Shown: positions 52,524 through 60,339 of the stretch, piece after piece
How the letters are laid out: each line of letters opens with the position of its first letter
Numbering within the stretch: the first letter of the stretch is position 1
The notes under the pieces: model-generated
The model's input: only the letters and a program-made list of their open reading frames with translations
Database searches by the model: none
Told to the model about the DNA's origin: nothing
NCBI GenBank assembly: GCA_003600225.1
Contig: QZFT01000052.1
Span: forward strand, 1-62,120
Length of the DNA: 62,120 bases
Reading direction: 5' to 3'
Source of the DNA: Pseudonocardiaceae bacterium YIM PH 21723
GTDB lineage: Bacteria > Actinomycetota > Actinomycetes > Mycobacteriales > Pseudonocardiaceae
Position numbers and translations under genes: made by a program

Positions 52524-53879
52524 TCAGACTACCGCCGGGATCTTGTCGTCCAGGGTGGTGAGGATCAGGAACACCACTCCGATGGCGGCCAGGACGAGGG
52601 CGACGGCGTGCAGCCCGGCGTCGGTGGCGGCGGTTCCGAAGGTCAGCCCGATGAGCGTCGCGGAGAAGATCGCGCCGACGTAGTTGAAGGTGCGGTACAG
52701 ACCGGAGGCGACGGCGATGTCCGCAGCAGGGGCCTGGACATAGAGGGTCGCCTGGTTGGCGAAGCCGCCGAAGCCGTTGGCCAGGCCGAAGAGCACCGAT
52801 ATGCCGACCAGCACCCAGACCGACGCGGAACTGGTGATCAGTCCCATGGCGGTGCCGGTGAGGATCAGGAAGCCGCCGGTGAGGACGAGGGGCAGCCGCA
52901 CCCGGCCGAGGGTGGAGACCACCCGGGCGATGATCATGCTGACCAGGGACAGCGGCAGCATGATCAGCCCGACCTGGGCGGCGGAGTAACCGGCGGCCTG
53001 TTCCATCCACTGGCTTATCCCGTACAGCGCGGTGTAGATGCCCAGGGCCACGAGCGCCTGCCGCAGATAGGTGCGCACCAGCCTCCGGTTGTGGACGAGC
53101 ATCCGCACGTCCACCAGCGGACTGGTGGCCCGCCATTCCCAGGCGAGCAGCGCCGCACCGGCCAGGCCGGCCATCAGCAGCAGCCACCAGTCCGGCGAGC
53201 TCAGGCCGGACAGGAACAGCAGCAGGAGGGTGATGGTCGCGGCGAACAACACCACGCCCAGCACGTCCACCGCGGCGAGCAGACCACGCCATGAGGTGCG
53301 GGTGAGCGGCTCGTCCCTGGCCACCCCGAGCAGGGTGAACAGCAGCGTCACCGCGGCGAGGGGCACGTTGACGAAGAAGATCGCCCGCCAGCCGAACCCG
53401 CCGGCCAGGACACCGCCCAGCGGGAGCCCGATCACCATGGTCACCTGCGCGGCGATGGAGAAGTTCGCCAGCACCTGACTGGGCACCCCGGTGCGTGCCT
53501 GCTCGGCCCGGCTGCGCACCAGGGCCATCGCGGTGGGATAGGCGGCCGAGGTGCCGATGCCGATCAGCGCCCGGGACAGCAGCAGTATCGCGAAGTTCGG
53601 GGCGGCGGCGCCGATGACTCCGGCGACCAACAGGACGATCTGGCCGGCGATGAACACCCGGCGGGCGCCGAAGACCTGGGCCAGCTTGCCCATGGTGGGC
53701 TGGGCGACCGCGCTGCACAGGTACAGCACGGAGATCAGCGACGCGGTGGCGGCCGGTCCTTTGTGGAAGTCCAGCCCGATGCCGACCAGTCCGGTGGCCA
53801 GCATCGAGCTGTTGATCGGGTTGAGGGTCGAGCCGAGCAGCAGCGGACTGGTGAACCGCCAGCCGAACGGCTTATTCAC
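52524..53879 (-). CDS. MFS transporter, DHA-type
   Basis: Permease of 451 residues with about 12-14 membrane helices. MGKLAQVFGARRVFIAGQIV is the loop 2-3 motif, and SRALIGIGTSAAYPTAMALVRSRA and the motif-C-like QVTMVIGLPLGGVLAGGFGWRAIFFVNVP point to drug/H+ antiporters. GTG 53879 overlaps the upstream isochorismatase gene by 4 nt, so it is the last gene of the MarR-isochorismatase-MFS unit. It may export the compound sensed by MarR or the product of the hydrolase. Confidence 0.87.
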   Translation of the reverse strand: MNKPFGWRFTSPLLLGSTLNPINSSMLATGLVGIGLDFHKGPAATASLISVLYLCSAVAQPTMGKLAQVFGARRVFIAGQIVLLVAGVIGAAAPNFAILLLSRALIGIGTSAAYPTAMALVRSRAEQARTGVPSQVLANFSIAAQVTMVIGLPLGGVLAGGFGWRAIFFVNVPLAAVTLLFTLLGVARDEPLTRTSWRGLLAAVDVLGVVLFAATITLLLLFLSGLSSPDWWLLLMAGLAGAALLAWEWRATSPLVDVRMLVHNRRLVRTYLRQALVALGIYTALYGISQWMEQAAGYSAAQVGLIMLPLSLVSMIIARVVSTLGRVRLPLVLTGGFLILTGTAMGLITSSASVWVLVGISVLFGLANGFGGFANQATLYVQAPAADIAVASGLYRTFNYVGAIFSATLIGLTFGTAATDAGLHAVALVLAAIGVVFLILTTLDDKIPAVV

Positions 53880-54430
53880 AGCAGGCCCAGGACGTCCTGG
53901 GTGCTGCCGGTCTCCGCGATGCCCGGGAAGATCTCCCGCACGCTGTGCTCGTGCCGGGCCGGGTTCGAGTCGGTCATGGCGTCGGTCGGCAGGGTGACGT
54001 GGAAGCCCTGCTCGTGGGCGTCCCGGGCGGTCGATTCGACGCCGGCTCCGGTGGCGACTCCGGTGACCACGACCTGGGTGACGCCCAGTTCCCGGAGCTG
54101 TTCGGCCAGGCCGGTGCGGGCGAAGGCGCTGCGTGAGCGCTTGGTGATCAGCAGGTCGCCCGGCTGCTGATCCAGCTCGGGGACCAGGGTGAGTGCCTCC
54201 TGCGGCAGCACGGTTCCCGGCGGGAATCCGGCGGCTTCGACCCGCCCGGGCGGGGTGGCCGCGACGTTGACCAGCACGACCGGCAGTCCCTTGGCGCGGA
54301 ACGCCTTCGCCAGGGTGGCCGAGCGGTCGACGACCTCGTCGATGGGATGCACGGTGGGCAGTCCGACGATGCCCGTCTGCAGGTCGATGACGATCAACGC
54401 GGTCTTCGGGTCCAGGGTGGTGAGCGGCAT
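53876..54430 (-). CDS. Isochorismatase-family hydrolase with Cys-to-Gly change
   Basis: Protein of 184 residues with the cysteine-hydrolase fold. Asp16 (LIVIDLQTG) and Lys97 (LLITKRSRSAF) of the catalytic triad are in place, but the position of the nucleophilic Cys reads GVATGAGVES, with Gly130. That substitution is known in isochorismatase-type members acting on vinyl ethers, and excludes a nicotinamidase-like cysteine mechanism. The ATG follows GAAAGGACC. Second gene of a three-gene unit between MarR (20 bp upstream) and MFS (4-nt overlap). Confidence 0.87.
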   Translation of the reverse strand: MPLTTLDPKTALIVIDLQTGIVGLPTVHPIDEVVDRSATLAKAFRAKGLPVVLVNVAATPPGRVEAAGFPPGTVLPQEALTLVPELDQQPGDLLITKRSRSAFARTGLAEQLRELGVTQVVVTGVATGAGVESTARDAHEQGFHVTLPTDAMTDSNPARHEHSVREIFPGIAETGSTQDVLGLL

Positions 54431-54449
54431 GCTCGGTCCTTTCGAGGGG

Positions 54450-54878
54450 TTACTGCGCCAGGCGGCGGATCAGCTCCAGGCAGTCGGCCAGCTGGCGCAG
54501 CTCGGGCGGGGACAGGGTGGCGTCCAGCTGTTTGACCAGCCAGTCCTCCTTGGCCCGCCGGCCGGTGCTGAACTGCTCGCGGGCGGCGTCGGTGAGGCTG
54601 AGCAACGTCTTGCGCCCGTCGCCGGGATCCGGTGCGCCGCCGATCAGGCCCGCTTCCTCCAGCGCCTGGATGGTCTTGGCCATCGACTGCGGCCGGATCC
54701 CTTCGGCGCGGGCCAGCTCGGTGGCCGTCGTGGCGCCGTCCCGTTCCAGGCGGAGCAGGACGGAGGTCTGCGAATGGGTCAGGTCGCTGTTGTGTGCCTG
54801 TTCCCGCAGCCTGCGCAGCAACTGGCCGACCACCACCCGGATCTCGCTCGCCAGGACACCGGTGTCCACCTCGGTCAT
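54450..54878 (-). CDS. MarR-family transcriptional regulator
   Basis: Regulator of 142 residues with a winged helix: SQTSVLLRLERDGATTATELARAEGIRPQSMAKTIQALEEAGLIGGAPDPGDGRKTLLSLTDAAREQF. The wing has D-P-x-D-G-R-K. First gene of a unit with the isochorismatase-type hydrolase and MFS transporter. ATG 54878 has TACGGT exactly 6 nt upstream; immediately beyond lies a perfect 40-bp palindrome covering the -35 region. Classical MarR autoregulation with ligand release is the obvious model. Confidence 0.9.
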   Translation of the reverse strand: MTEVDTGVLASEIRVVVGQLLRRLREQAHNSDLTHSQTSVLLRLERDGATTATELARAEGIRPQSMAKTIQALEEAGLIGGAPDPGDGRKTLLSLTDAAREQFSTGRRAKEDWLVKQLDATLSPPELRQLADCLELIRRLAQ

Positions 54879-54891
54879 GCCGCCACCGTAA

Positions 54892-54931
54892 CACTTACCC
54901 AGCCAAACTGTACAGTTTGGCTGGGTAAGTG
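54892..54931. promoter_or_regulatory. Perfect 40-bp palindrome, probable MarR operator
   Basis: Twenty-base arms without a mismatch, centred between 54911 and 54912; the middle reads AGCCAAACTGTACAGTTTGG. It starts 2 bp upstream of the MarR -10 box TACGGT (54885-54890, minus strand) and so spans the -35 region. MarR dimers need about 16-20 bp, so this could hold two dimers or extrude a cruciform. Confidence 0.85.
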
Positions 54932-55085
54932 GGTGGCTCTCATCTCGGATCGCCAGATTGCGCCGTTCAGGAACCCGACTTCGAGTACACCGGCCCGAAG
55001 ACCGGACACAGATACACGAAGCAGGACTTCGCCAACGAGTACAGGGCGTGTTTCGGGCCTCGTCGGTACCGGGTAACGCTGAGGC

Positions 55086-55769
55086 ATGGAACCTGTGGGG
55101 CAGGGCTGGATGCAGATCGGTGAGCTGGCCGTGGCCTTCGTGCTCTCCGCGGCCATCGGCCTGGAACGGGAGATCAAACAGAAGGCCGCGGGCCTGCGCA
55201 CCTACACCATCGTCGGCTTCGGATCGGCACTGTTCCTGCTGATCAGCAAGTACGGATTCACCGACGTGCTCGAGCAGGGCCGGGTCGTGCTGGACCCGTC
55301 GCGGGTGGCCGCGCAGATCGTGTCCGGGCTGGGATTCATCGGCGGCGGGATCATCTTCGTCAAACGGGACGTCGTGCGCGGGCTGACCACGGCGGCCAGT
55401 ATCTGGCTGACCGCCGCCGTCGGCACCGCGGCCGGGGCCGGACTGCCGATCCTGGCGGTCCTGGCCACGGCGGCCTACTTCGTCATCGCGTTCGGCTTCC
55501 CCCCGCTGGCCCGGATCGCCGCGACGAGCACGCCGCAGCTACACATCCGGTATCTGGACGGTCAGGGCCTGCTGCGTGACCTGCTGGCCCGGATCACCGC
55601 CTCCGGGTTCCACGTCGCCGAGATCAACACCCGCCGGGAGGCCGGGTCCTCGGTGGAGGTCAGCGTGCAGCTCAGCGGGCGCGGCGACCTGCACAGCGTG
55701 ATCACCGAACTGAGCGATCTGCCCGGGGTGCTGGCCGTGGGCAACCGCCCGGCGGCCGAGCCCTACTGA
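55086..55769 (+). CDS. MgtC/SapB family membrane protein
   Basis: Protein of 227 residues with an N-terminal membrane domain (four or five helices, about 10-145) and a C-terminal ACT-like soluble domain (about 150-227). The family segments are AAIGLEREIKQKAAGLRTYTIVGFGSALF and GLGFIGGGIIFVKRDVVRGLTTAASIWLTAAVGTAAGAG. MgtC proteins help pathogens and others grow in low Mg2+ and acidic conditions, in part by affecting F-type ATP synthase. No magnesium riboswitch is recognisable upstream. Its last 7 bp overlap the convergent STAS gene. Confidence 0.9.
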   Translation: MEPVGQGWMQIGELAVAFVLSAAIGLEREIKQKAAGLRTYTIVGFGSALFLLISKYGFTDVLEQGRVVLDPSRVAAQIVSGLGFIGGGIIFVKRDVVRGLTTAASIWLTAAVGTAAGAGLPILAVLATAAYFVIAFGFPPLARIAATSTPQLHIRYLDGQGLLRDLLARITASGFHVAEINTRREAGSSVEVSVQLSGRGDLHSVITELSDLPGVLAVGNRPAAEPY

Positions 55770-56149
55770 AGGGCCTGCTCCAGATCGGTGTACACCGGCA
55801 GCACCGGGGCCAGGCCGAGCAGCTCGATCGGCCTGCTCACCGGGCCGTGCTCCGCGACCACCCGGAACGGCACACCCTCCGCCTCGCACTGCTGCGCGCA
55901 CCGGATGAGCAGGCCGATGCCCGAGCTGTTCAGGAACGTGACCTGCCGCAGGTCGAACACCAGCGGCCACGGGGCGAACGTCATCGTCGCCGACTCGGCG
56001 ATCGCCCAGCTCACCAGGTCCACAGTGGACAGGTCGATCTCCCCGGAGAAGGTGACCACCAGGGCCTGACCGTGCATCTGCGCCCGCACGGTCAACAGGT
56101 CACTCCGCCGGCCGGCGAACAGGGTGCCATCACCCGGTTGATCAATCAT
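55763..56149 (-). CDS. STAS-domain anti-sigma factor antagonist
   Basis: Protein of 128 residues. The STAS fold is indicated by VVTFSGEIDLSTVDLVSWAI, LVFDLRQVTFLNSSGIGLLIRCAQQCEAEGVPFRVVAEHGPV and a final LPVYTDLEQAL. The Ser in FLNSSGIGLL is at the site that anti-sigma kinases phosphorylate in SpoIIAA/RsbV-like antagonists. ATG 56149 overlaps the ANTAR gene upstream by 8 bp, so the two are cotranscribed. No kinase or sigma factor gene is adjacent, so the partner is elsewhere. Confidence 0.88.
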   Translation of the reverse strand: MIDQPGDGTLFAGRRSDLLTVRAQMHGQALVVTFSGEIDLSTVDLVSWAIAESATMTFAPWPLVFDLRQVTFLNSSGIGLLIRCAQQCEAEGVPFRVVAEHGPVSRPIELLGLAPVLPVYTDLEQALQ

Positions 56150-56492
56150 GGAGCAACTCCTGTTCCGTGGCGGAGCCACGACTCTTCAGCCGGGGCATCC
56201 GGATCTTCTGCGGGGTGTCCGGCAGCTCACCGGAGTGCACCAGCTGCGCCGCGATGTCGTAGACCTTGCGGTGGGTGCGCTGGCTGACGGCGGCCAGCAG
56301 ATCGAAGGCGGCGTCCGGGCTGATCTCGTATCGCTCGGTGAGCATGCCTACCGCGGTGCCGATCAGCCGGGCGTGCCGCAGGGCGCTCTGCAACTGGGTG
56401 ATCTGGTCCTTGGCGGACCGCAACGCCTCATCCGGATCTTGCTCGGACGGCACGGATGTATCACTGAAACGCGGTGTCACAGCTACCCTCAT
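56142..56492 (-). CDS. ANTAR-domain RNA-binding regulator
   Basis: Protein of 116 residues whose central part is an ANTAR domain: QITQLQSALRHARLIGTAVGMLTERYEISPDAAFDLLAAVSQRTHRKVYDIAAQLV, with the A-x-G-x-L-x-x-x-x and A-F-x-L-L/V-S elements of the three-helix fold. ANTAR proteins bind paired RNA hexaloops and prevent transcription termination. There is no receiver or GAF domain, so it is a bare-ANTAR type with a short N-terminal arm. Cotranscribed with the STAS protein, suggesting a link of RNA-level and sigma-factor control. No dual hexaloop target was recognised nearby. Confidence 0.88.
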   Translation of the reverse strand: MRVAVTPRFSDTSVPSEQDPDEALRSAKDQITQLQSALRHARLIGTAVGMLTERYEISPDAAFDLLAAVSQRTHRKVYDIAAQLVHSGELPDTPQKIRMPRLKSRGSATEQELLHD

Positions 56493-56679
56493 CAGCTAAC
56501 TTGCGGGGGCGGTGACACGCCGCGTCTTGACGTGCCTACAGGACGCGAAATGGCGTCCATTCCATCGGAGCGTAGAGCTTATCGCACCAGGTGTTCACCG
56601 GATCGAGGGACACTCCCGTCAGGACTCCATCGGTCGTCGATCCATCGAGACGAGACAGTTCTCCTCCGAAGGGCGGGCC

Positions 56680-57036
56680 ATGGCAGTCAAGCGCGGAATC
56701 GGTATCACGGTGGCGGCGGGCCTGATCGCGATGATCACGGCGGCACCCGCATCCGCGACGGACACCTCCGGCACCTATGTCGGCAACTGGGACAACTGCC
56801 CGACCTACCAGGGCGCGGACAAGAAGAACTACGTGCTGCACCTGCCGCCCGGTTTCACCGCGACCGCGGGCTCGGGCGTCATCGTGAACAAGCTGGGCGT
56901 GCCGGTCGCGGCCGCCGGCCTGCCGATCAAGGTCACCGGCACGTTCACCCCGCACAACCCGGATGACGGCAGCTTCTGCCTGACCTTCTTCCCCGATGTC
57001 TACGTGGACGTCAGCTCGGTCAACGGCTTCCGCTGA
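56680..57036 (+). CDS. Small secreted protein
   Basis: Precursor of 118 residues that I do not assign to a family. The signal peptide MAVKRGIGITVAAGLIAMITAAPASA has an ASA|TD cleavage site after residue 26. The mature part of about 92 residues has two Cys (NCPTYQ and SFCLTF), which could form one disulphide, and a beta-rich composition. ATG 56680 is chosen because it begins the signal peptide; a longer frame from 56512 is open but not protein-like. The 187-bp region upstream has no clear regulatory motif. Confidence 0.75.
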   Translation: MAVKRGIGITVAAGLIAMITAAPASATDTSGTYVGNWDNCPTYQGADKKNYVLHLPPGFTATAGSGVIVNKLGVPVAAAGLPIKVTGTFTPHNPDDGSFCLTFFPDVYVDVSSVNGFR

Positions 57037-57104
57037 CCCGGACCGGACACGCGCCGGGGTTCGTCACAGAGCCCCGGCGGCCGGCGGCGCCTAGGATCGG
57101 GACC

Positions 57105-57875
57105 ATGTCGAACAAAGCGTCCGAACTGCTGCGTCTGCACCAGGAAACGGAACTGCTGACCGTGGTCAACGTGTGGGATTCCATCACCGCCAAGGTGGTC
57201 ACGGACATCCCCGGAACCAAGGCCCTGGCCACCGCGAGCCACTCCATCGCCGCCAGCCGCGGCTATCCGGACGGCGAGAAGATCCCGGTCACCGAGATGA
57301 TCGACGAGGTCCGCCGGATCGTCGAGTCCACCTCGCTGCCGGTCACCGCGGACCTGGAGGGCGGCTACGGCAACGCCCCCGACACCATCCGCCGGGCGAT
57401 CGAGGTCGGCGTGGTCGGCGCCAATCTGGAGGACCAGCTCAAGCCCATCGCCGAGGCGACCGCCCAGGTCGAGGCCGTCATGAAGGCCGCGGCCGCCGAG
57501 GGCGTGCCGGACTTCGTGCTCAACGCGCGCACCGACGCCTTCACCCGGGGCCGCGACCGCTCACCGGAGGAGAACCTGGCCGACGCGATCGCCCGCGGCA
57601 AGGCCTACCTGGAAGCCGGCGCGCAGGTCATCTTCGTGCCGGGCAAGCTGTCGCTGGACCAGGTCAAGGCGATCGTCGACGAGTTCGGCCCGCAGAAGCT
57701 GACCCTGATCGGCGTTCCCGGCTCGATCGCCAACGCCGAGCTGGAGAAGCTGGGCGTGGCCCGCGTGTCCTACGGCCCGTTCTCCCAGCAAGTGGCGCTC
57801 ACCGCGCTGGCCGAGCTGGTGGAGTCGGTGCACCAGGGCGGCGGCATCCCGGAGGGCACCCGCCCGCTCAACTAG
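57105..57875 (+). CDS. Isocitrate lyase/PEP mutase superfamily protein
   Basis: TIM-barrel enzyme of 256 residues. LLTVVNVWDSITAKVV, the Mg-binding TADLEGGYGN and VVGANLEDQ, and FVLNARTDAFTRG follow the pattern of the ICL/PEP-mutase family. The KKCGH loop of true isocitrate lyase is absent, so it is more likely a carboxy-phosphonoenolpyruvate mutase- or oxaloacetate-hydrolase-like member. C-C bond cleavage of an organic acid is a fair family-level guess. ATG 57105 has TAGGAT 7 nt before it. No operon partner. Confidence 0.87.
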   Translation: MSNKASELLRLHQETELLTVVNVWDSITAKVVTDIPGTKALATASHSIAASRGYPDGEKIPVTEMIDEVRRIVESTSLPVTADLEGGYGNAPDTIRRAIEVGVVGANLEDQLKPIAEATAQVEAVMKAAAAEGVPDFVLNARTDAFTRGRDRSPEENLADAIARGKAYLEAGAQVIFVPGKLSLDQVKAIVDEFGPQKLTLIGVPGSIANAELEKLGVARVSYGPFSQQVALTALAELVESVHQGGGIPEGTRPLN

Positions 57876-57928
57876 CTCGTTCGTGCGCGGGCGGACACCT
57901 GCCGCCCGCGCACCGCTAGCATGCCCCG

Positions 57929-58789
57929 GTGCTTCCGGACAGTGGACCGTGCCGCCTGGGCATCGTCGTGATTCCCGCACGCGGCCTGAACATCCCCGCG
58001 CTGCAGTACATGATCCTGGCGATGAACCGGGAGCAGGACCTCGTCCAGTTCGAGTTCTTCCGGTTCCCACCGGACACCCATCGTCTGCTGCTCGCGCTCC
58101 AGGGCGGCCCGAAGGTCTCCCGCCGGGACATCGAGGAACTGCTGGTCGAATTCCAGGAACAGGCCCAGGTCGACATCGCGTACCGAAACAAGGACCACGG
58201 TCTGTCCGAGGCGCCGCCGGACAAGTTCGTCGTGGTGAGCCAATGCCGGTTCGAGGACAACTTCTACATGGCCTACGCCCCAGGCATCGCCGTGCTCGCG
58301 ATGGGCAATTGGCAGCGGTTCATGGCGCCACCGTCCTATGTGGAATTCGTCCAGGCCCTTCTGGTCCGGGCAGCCATCGCCGCGCTGTCGCCCAGCCATT
58401 TCCAGCATGGGCATCTGGGGACCAAGGGCTGCATCATCGACTTCACCGAGAACCTGGAGGACGCGCGACAGAAGGCGCTCAGCGGGTTCGTCTGCCACCA
58501 CTGCCGGCAACTCATGATCGCGGACGGTCAACCGCGGCTCGCCGACGTGGCGATCCGGCTGTTGCAGCGGGACTGGCTCGGTGACCCGGCCGATCCCCGC
58601 TCGCCCGCAAGTGTGATGGCCGCCCTGCGTTACGACCTGTTCGTCACCAAGGGCAGGCAGGAGACCGCCCTGGAGGCCTTCAAATCCGCGCTCCGCCAGG
58701 AGGGGCCCAAGCAGGTCCTCATCGTGCTGGGCGGGATCCTGCTCGCGATTCTGGTGCTCGCCCTCGGGCTCAAGACCGGAGTCCGGTAG
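57929..58789 (+). CDS. Unrecognised tail-anchored protein with Cys/His motif
   Basis: Protein of 286 residues that I cannot place in a family. Most of it is soluble, opening with a strand (LGIVVIPARGLNIPALQYMIL). A conserved-looking central block reads SPSHFQHGHLGTKGCIIDFTENLEDARQKALSGFVCHHCRQLM (about 151-193), with several His, one Cys, an acidic pair and CxxC, suggesting a metal site or zinc ribbon. The C-terminus ends in a single hydrophobic helix (about 263-281, VLIVLGGILLAILVLALGL) followed by a short basic tail, so it would be tail-anchored with the body in the cytoplasm. GTG 57929 has TAGCAT exactly 6 nt upstream. No signal peptide and no operon partner. Confidence 0.75.
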   Translation: MLPDSGPCRLGIVVIPARGLNIPALQYMILAMNREQDLVQFEFFRFPPDTHRLLLALQGGPKVSRRDIEELLVEFQEQAQVDIAYRNKDHGLSEAPPDKFVVVSQCRFEDNFYMAYAPGIAVLAMGNWQRFMAPPSYVEFVQALLVRAAIAALSPSHFQHGHLGTKGCIIDFTENLEDARQKALSGFVCHHCRQLMIADGQPRLADVAIRLLQRDWLGDPADPRSPASVMAALRYDLFVTKGRQETALEAFKSALRQEGPKQVLIVLGGILLAILVLALGLKTGVR

Positions 58790-58879
58790 ACACCTGACCG
58801 GCTGAATACCGACAAGTTCGCAGCTCAGCGACCCGATGATGCACTTGAGAATTTCCCCCAGTGAATTCATTGGAGACCG

Positions 58880-59329
58880 ATGATGTTGTCCACTGAACAG
58901 GACGTCACCGAGACACAGGCGGCGGTCAGCGAACTGCTGGCCGGGCACAAGTCGATGTATCTGGCGACCACCGGCAGCGACGGTCCCTGGGTGGGTGGCG
59001 TGTACTTCGCCGAGACCGACCCGTTCACCCTCGTGCTGGTCCTGGAGGAGCGTGGCCGCACGCTGAAGGCCGTCCGGGAGAACCCGACGGTGGCCGTCGT
59101 GGTGGCCACCGGCTCCCCCGCGCAGCCGTGGCTGCAGGCCAGGGCTGAGGCGACCATCCTGGAAGGCGAGGACGACGCGGAGGTGCGCCGGGTGCTGAGC
59201 GCCAAGGTCCCGGAGGTGGCCCCGTTCCTGGCCACGCCGATCAGGACCGTGCGGCTGTCGGTCGGCCAGTGGCGGATCACCGACATCGGCAAGGGCTGGC
59301 TGCCGGGCCGGGAGCTGGACCGGCCGTAG
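58880..59329 (+). CDS. Pyridoxamine 5'-phosphate oxidase-like flavin/F420-binding protein
   Basis: Protein of 149 residues with the split-barrel pattern: HKSMYLATTGSDGPWVGGVYFAETDPFTLVLVLEERGRTLKAVRENPTVAVVVATGS, then ARAEATIL. The N-terminal third carries the S/T-x-x-x-DG-P turn seen in PNPOx-like proteins that bind FMN, F420 or haem. Which cofactor is used is not visible. Two ATG codons (58880, 58883) lie behind GGAGA; the second has better spacing. It is 16 bp upstream of the quinone-oxidoreductase gene, but that gene has its own -10 box. Confidence 0.82.
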   Translation: MMLSTEQDVTETQAAVSELLAGHKSMYLATTGSDGPWVGGVYFAETDPFTLVLVLEERGRTLKAVRENPTVAVVVATGSPAQPWLQARAEATILEGEDDAEVRRVLSAKVPEVAPFLATPIRTVRLSVGQWRITDIGKGWLPGRELDRP

Positions 59330-59345
59330 CGCCTACATTGGGATC

Positions 59346-60284
59346 ATGCGCGGTGTCGTGATCGAATCCCAGGATTTCCGCTTGACGACGCACCCCGACC
59401 CGGTCGCCGGGCCGGGGTGCGTCGTCGTCCAGGTGCGGGGCGCGGGGCTCAACGCCGCCGACCTGCAGCAGGCACGCGGGACCTATCCGGCGCCGCCCGG
59501 CTGGCCCGCCGACGTACCGGGCCTGGAGATCGCCGGTGAGATCGACCAGGTCGGGCCCGGCGTCCGGGGATTCGCGCCCGGGGATCGGGTGATGGCTCTG
59601 GTCGGCGGTGGTGGGCACGCCGAGCGGATCGTGGTTCCGGCCGAGCTGCTGCTGCCGGTGCCCGAGGACCTGCCGTGGGAGCAGGCCGCCGGATTCCCGG
59701 AGGCCTTCAGCACCGCGTGGGACGCTCTGGTGCTCCAGGCGGGCATCCGGGCCGGCGACCGGGTGCTGATCACCGGTGCGGCGGGTGGCGTCGGCACGGC
59801 AATGGTGCAGTTGGCGGCCGTTTCCGGGGCGCACACCGTGGCCAGCGTGCGGCGACCGGAACTGCACGACCGGGTCGCGGCGCTCGGCGCGCAGGTGGTG
59901 ACCCCGGATCAGGAGGAGACCCAGGGGCCGTACGACGTGATCGTGGAGCTCGTCGGCGGACCGGACTGCCTGCACCGGATTGCCCTGCTGCGCAGCCGGG
60001 GAACGGTGATCATCGTCGGCGTGCAGGGCGGGGACACGGCACCACTGCGGATGTTCGACCTGATGGTGAAGCGCGCCCGGCTGATCGGTACCACGATCCG
60101 CGGCCGCTCCCCCGCGGAGAAGGCCGTGCTGGCCGCCGCCCTGCGGACGTCCGTCGTTCCGCTGCTGGCGCGGGGCCGATTGCGGGTCCCGGTGGATGCC
60201 ACGTTCCCGCTGGACCGGTTCGCCGATGCCTATGCGCGGCTGGCCGCACCGGGGAAGTTCGGCAAGGTCATCCTGTTGCCCTGA
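59346..60284 (+). CDS. Quinone oxidoreductase-like MDR family enzyme
   Basis: Medium-chain reductase of 312 residues. The GroES-like domain has VRGAGLNAADLQQARGTYPAPPGWPADVPGLEIAGEIDQVGPGV, and the cofactor domain the NADPH motif ITGAAGGVGTAMVQLAAVSGAHTVASVRR (about 140-168). Zinc-binding Cys residues of alcohol dehydrogenases are missing, so it belongs to the zinc-free quinone-reductase (Zeta-crystallin-like) group. It reduces quinones or alkenals with NADPH. ATG 59346 has TACATT exactly 6 nt upstream. Confidence 0.88.
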   Translation: MRGVVIESQDFRLTTHPDPVAGPGCVVVQVRGAGLNAADLQQARGTYPAPPGWPADVPGLEIAGEIDQVGPGVRGFAPGDRVMALVGGGGHAERIVVPAELLLPVPEDLPWEQAAGFPEAFSTAWDALVLQAGIRAGDRVLITGAAGGVGTAMVQLAAVSGAHTVASVRRPELHDRVAALGAQVVTPDQEETQGPYDVIVELVGGPDCLHRIALLRSRGTVIIVGVQGGDTAPLRMFDLMVKRARLIGTTIRGRSPAEKAVLAAALRTSVVPLLARGRLRVPVDATFPLDRFADAYARLAAPGKFGKVILLP

Positions 60285-60339
60285 CTCCGGGACGTCCCAG
60301 TACCCGTCCGGCCCATCGCGGGATGGCTAGCCTGGAGTG

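Noticed and set aside
54929-55123. 64-codon frame between the 40-bp palindrome and mgtC
   Set aside because: Begins within the palindrome, overlaps the mgtC start, no recognisable protein features. A fragment of a real peptide cannot be excluded.
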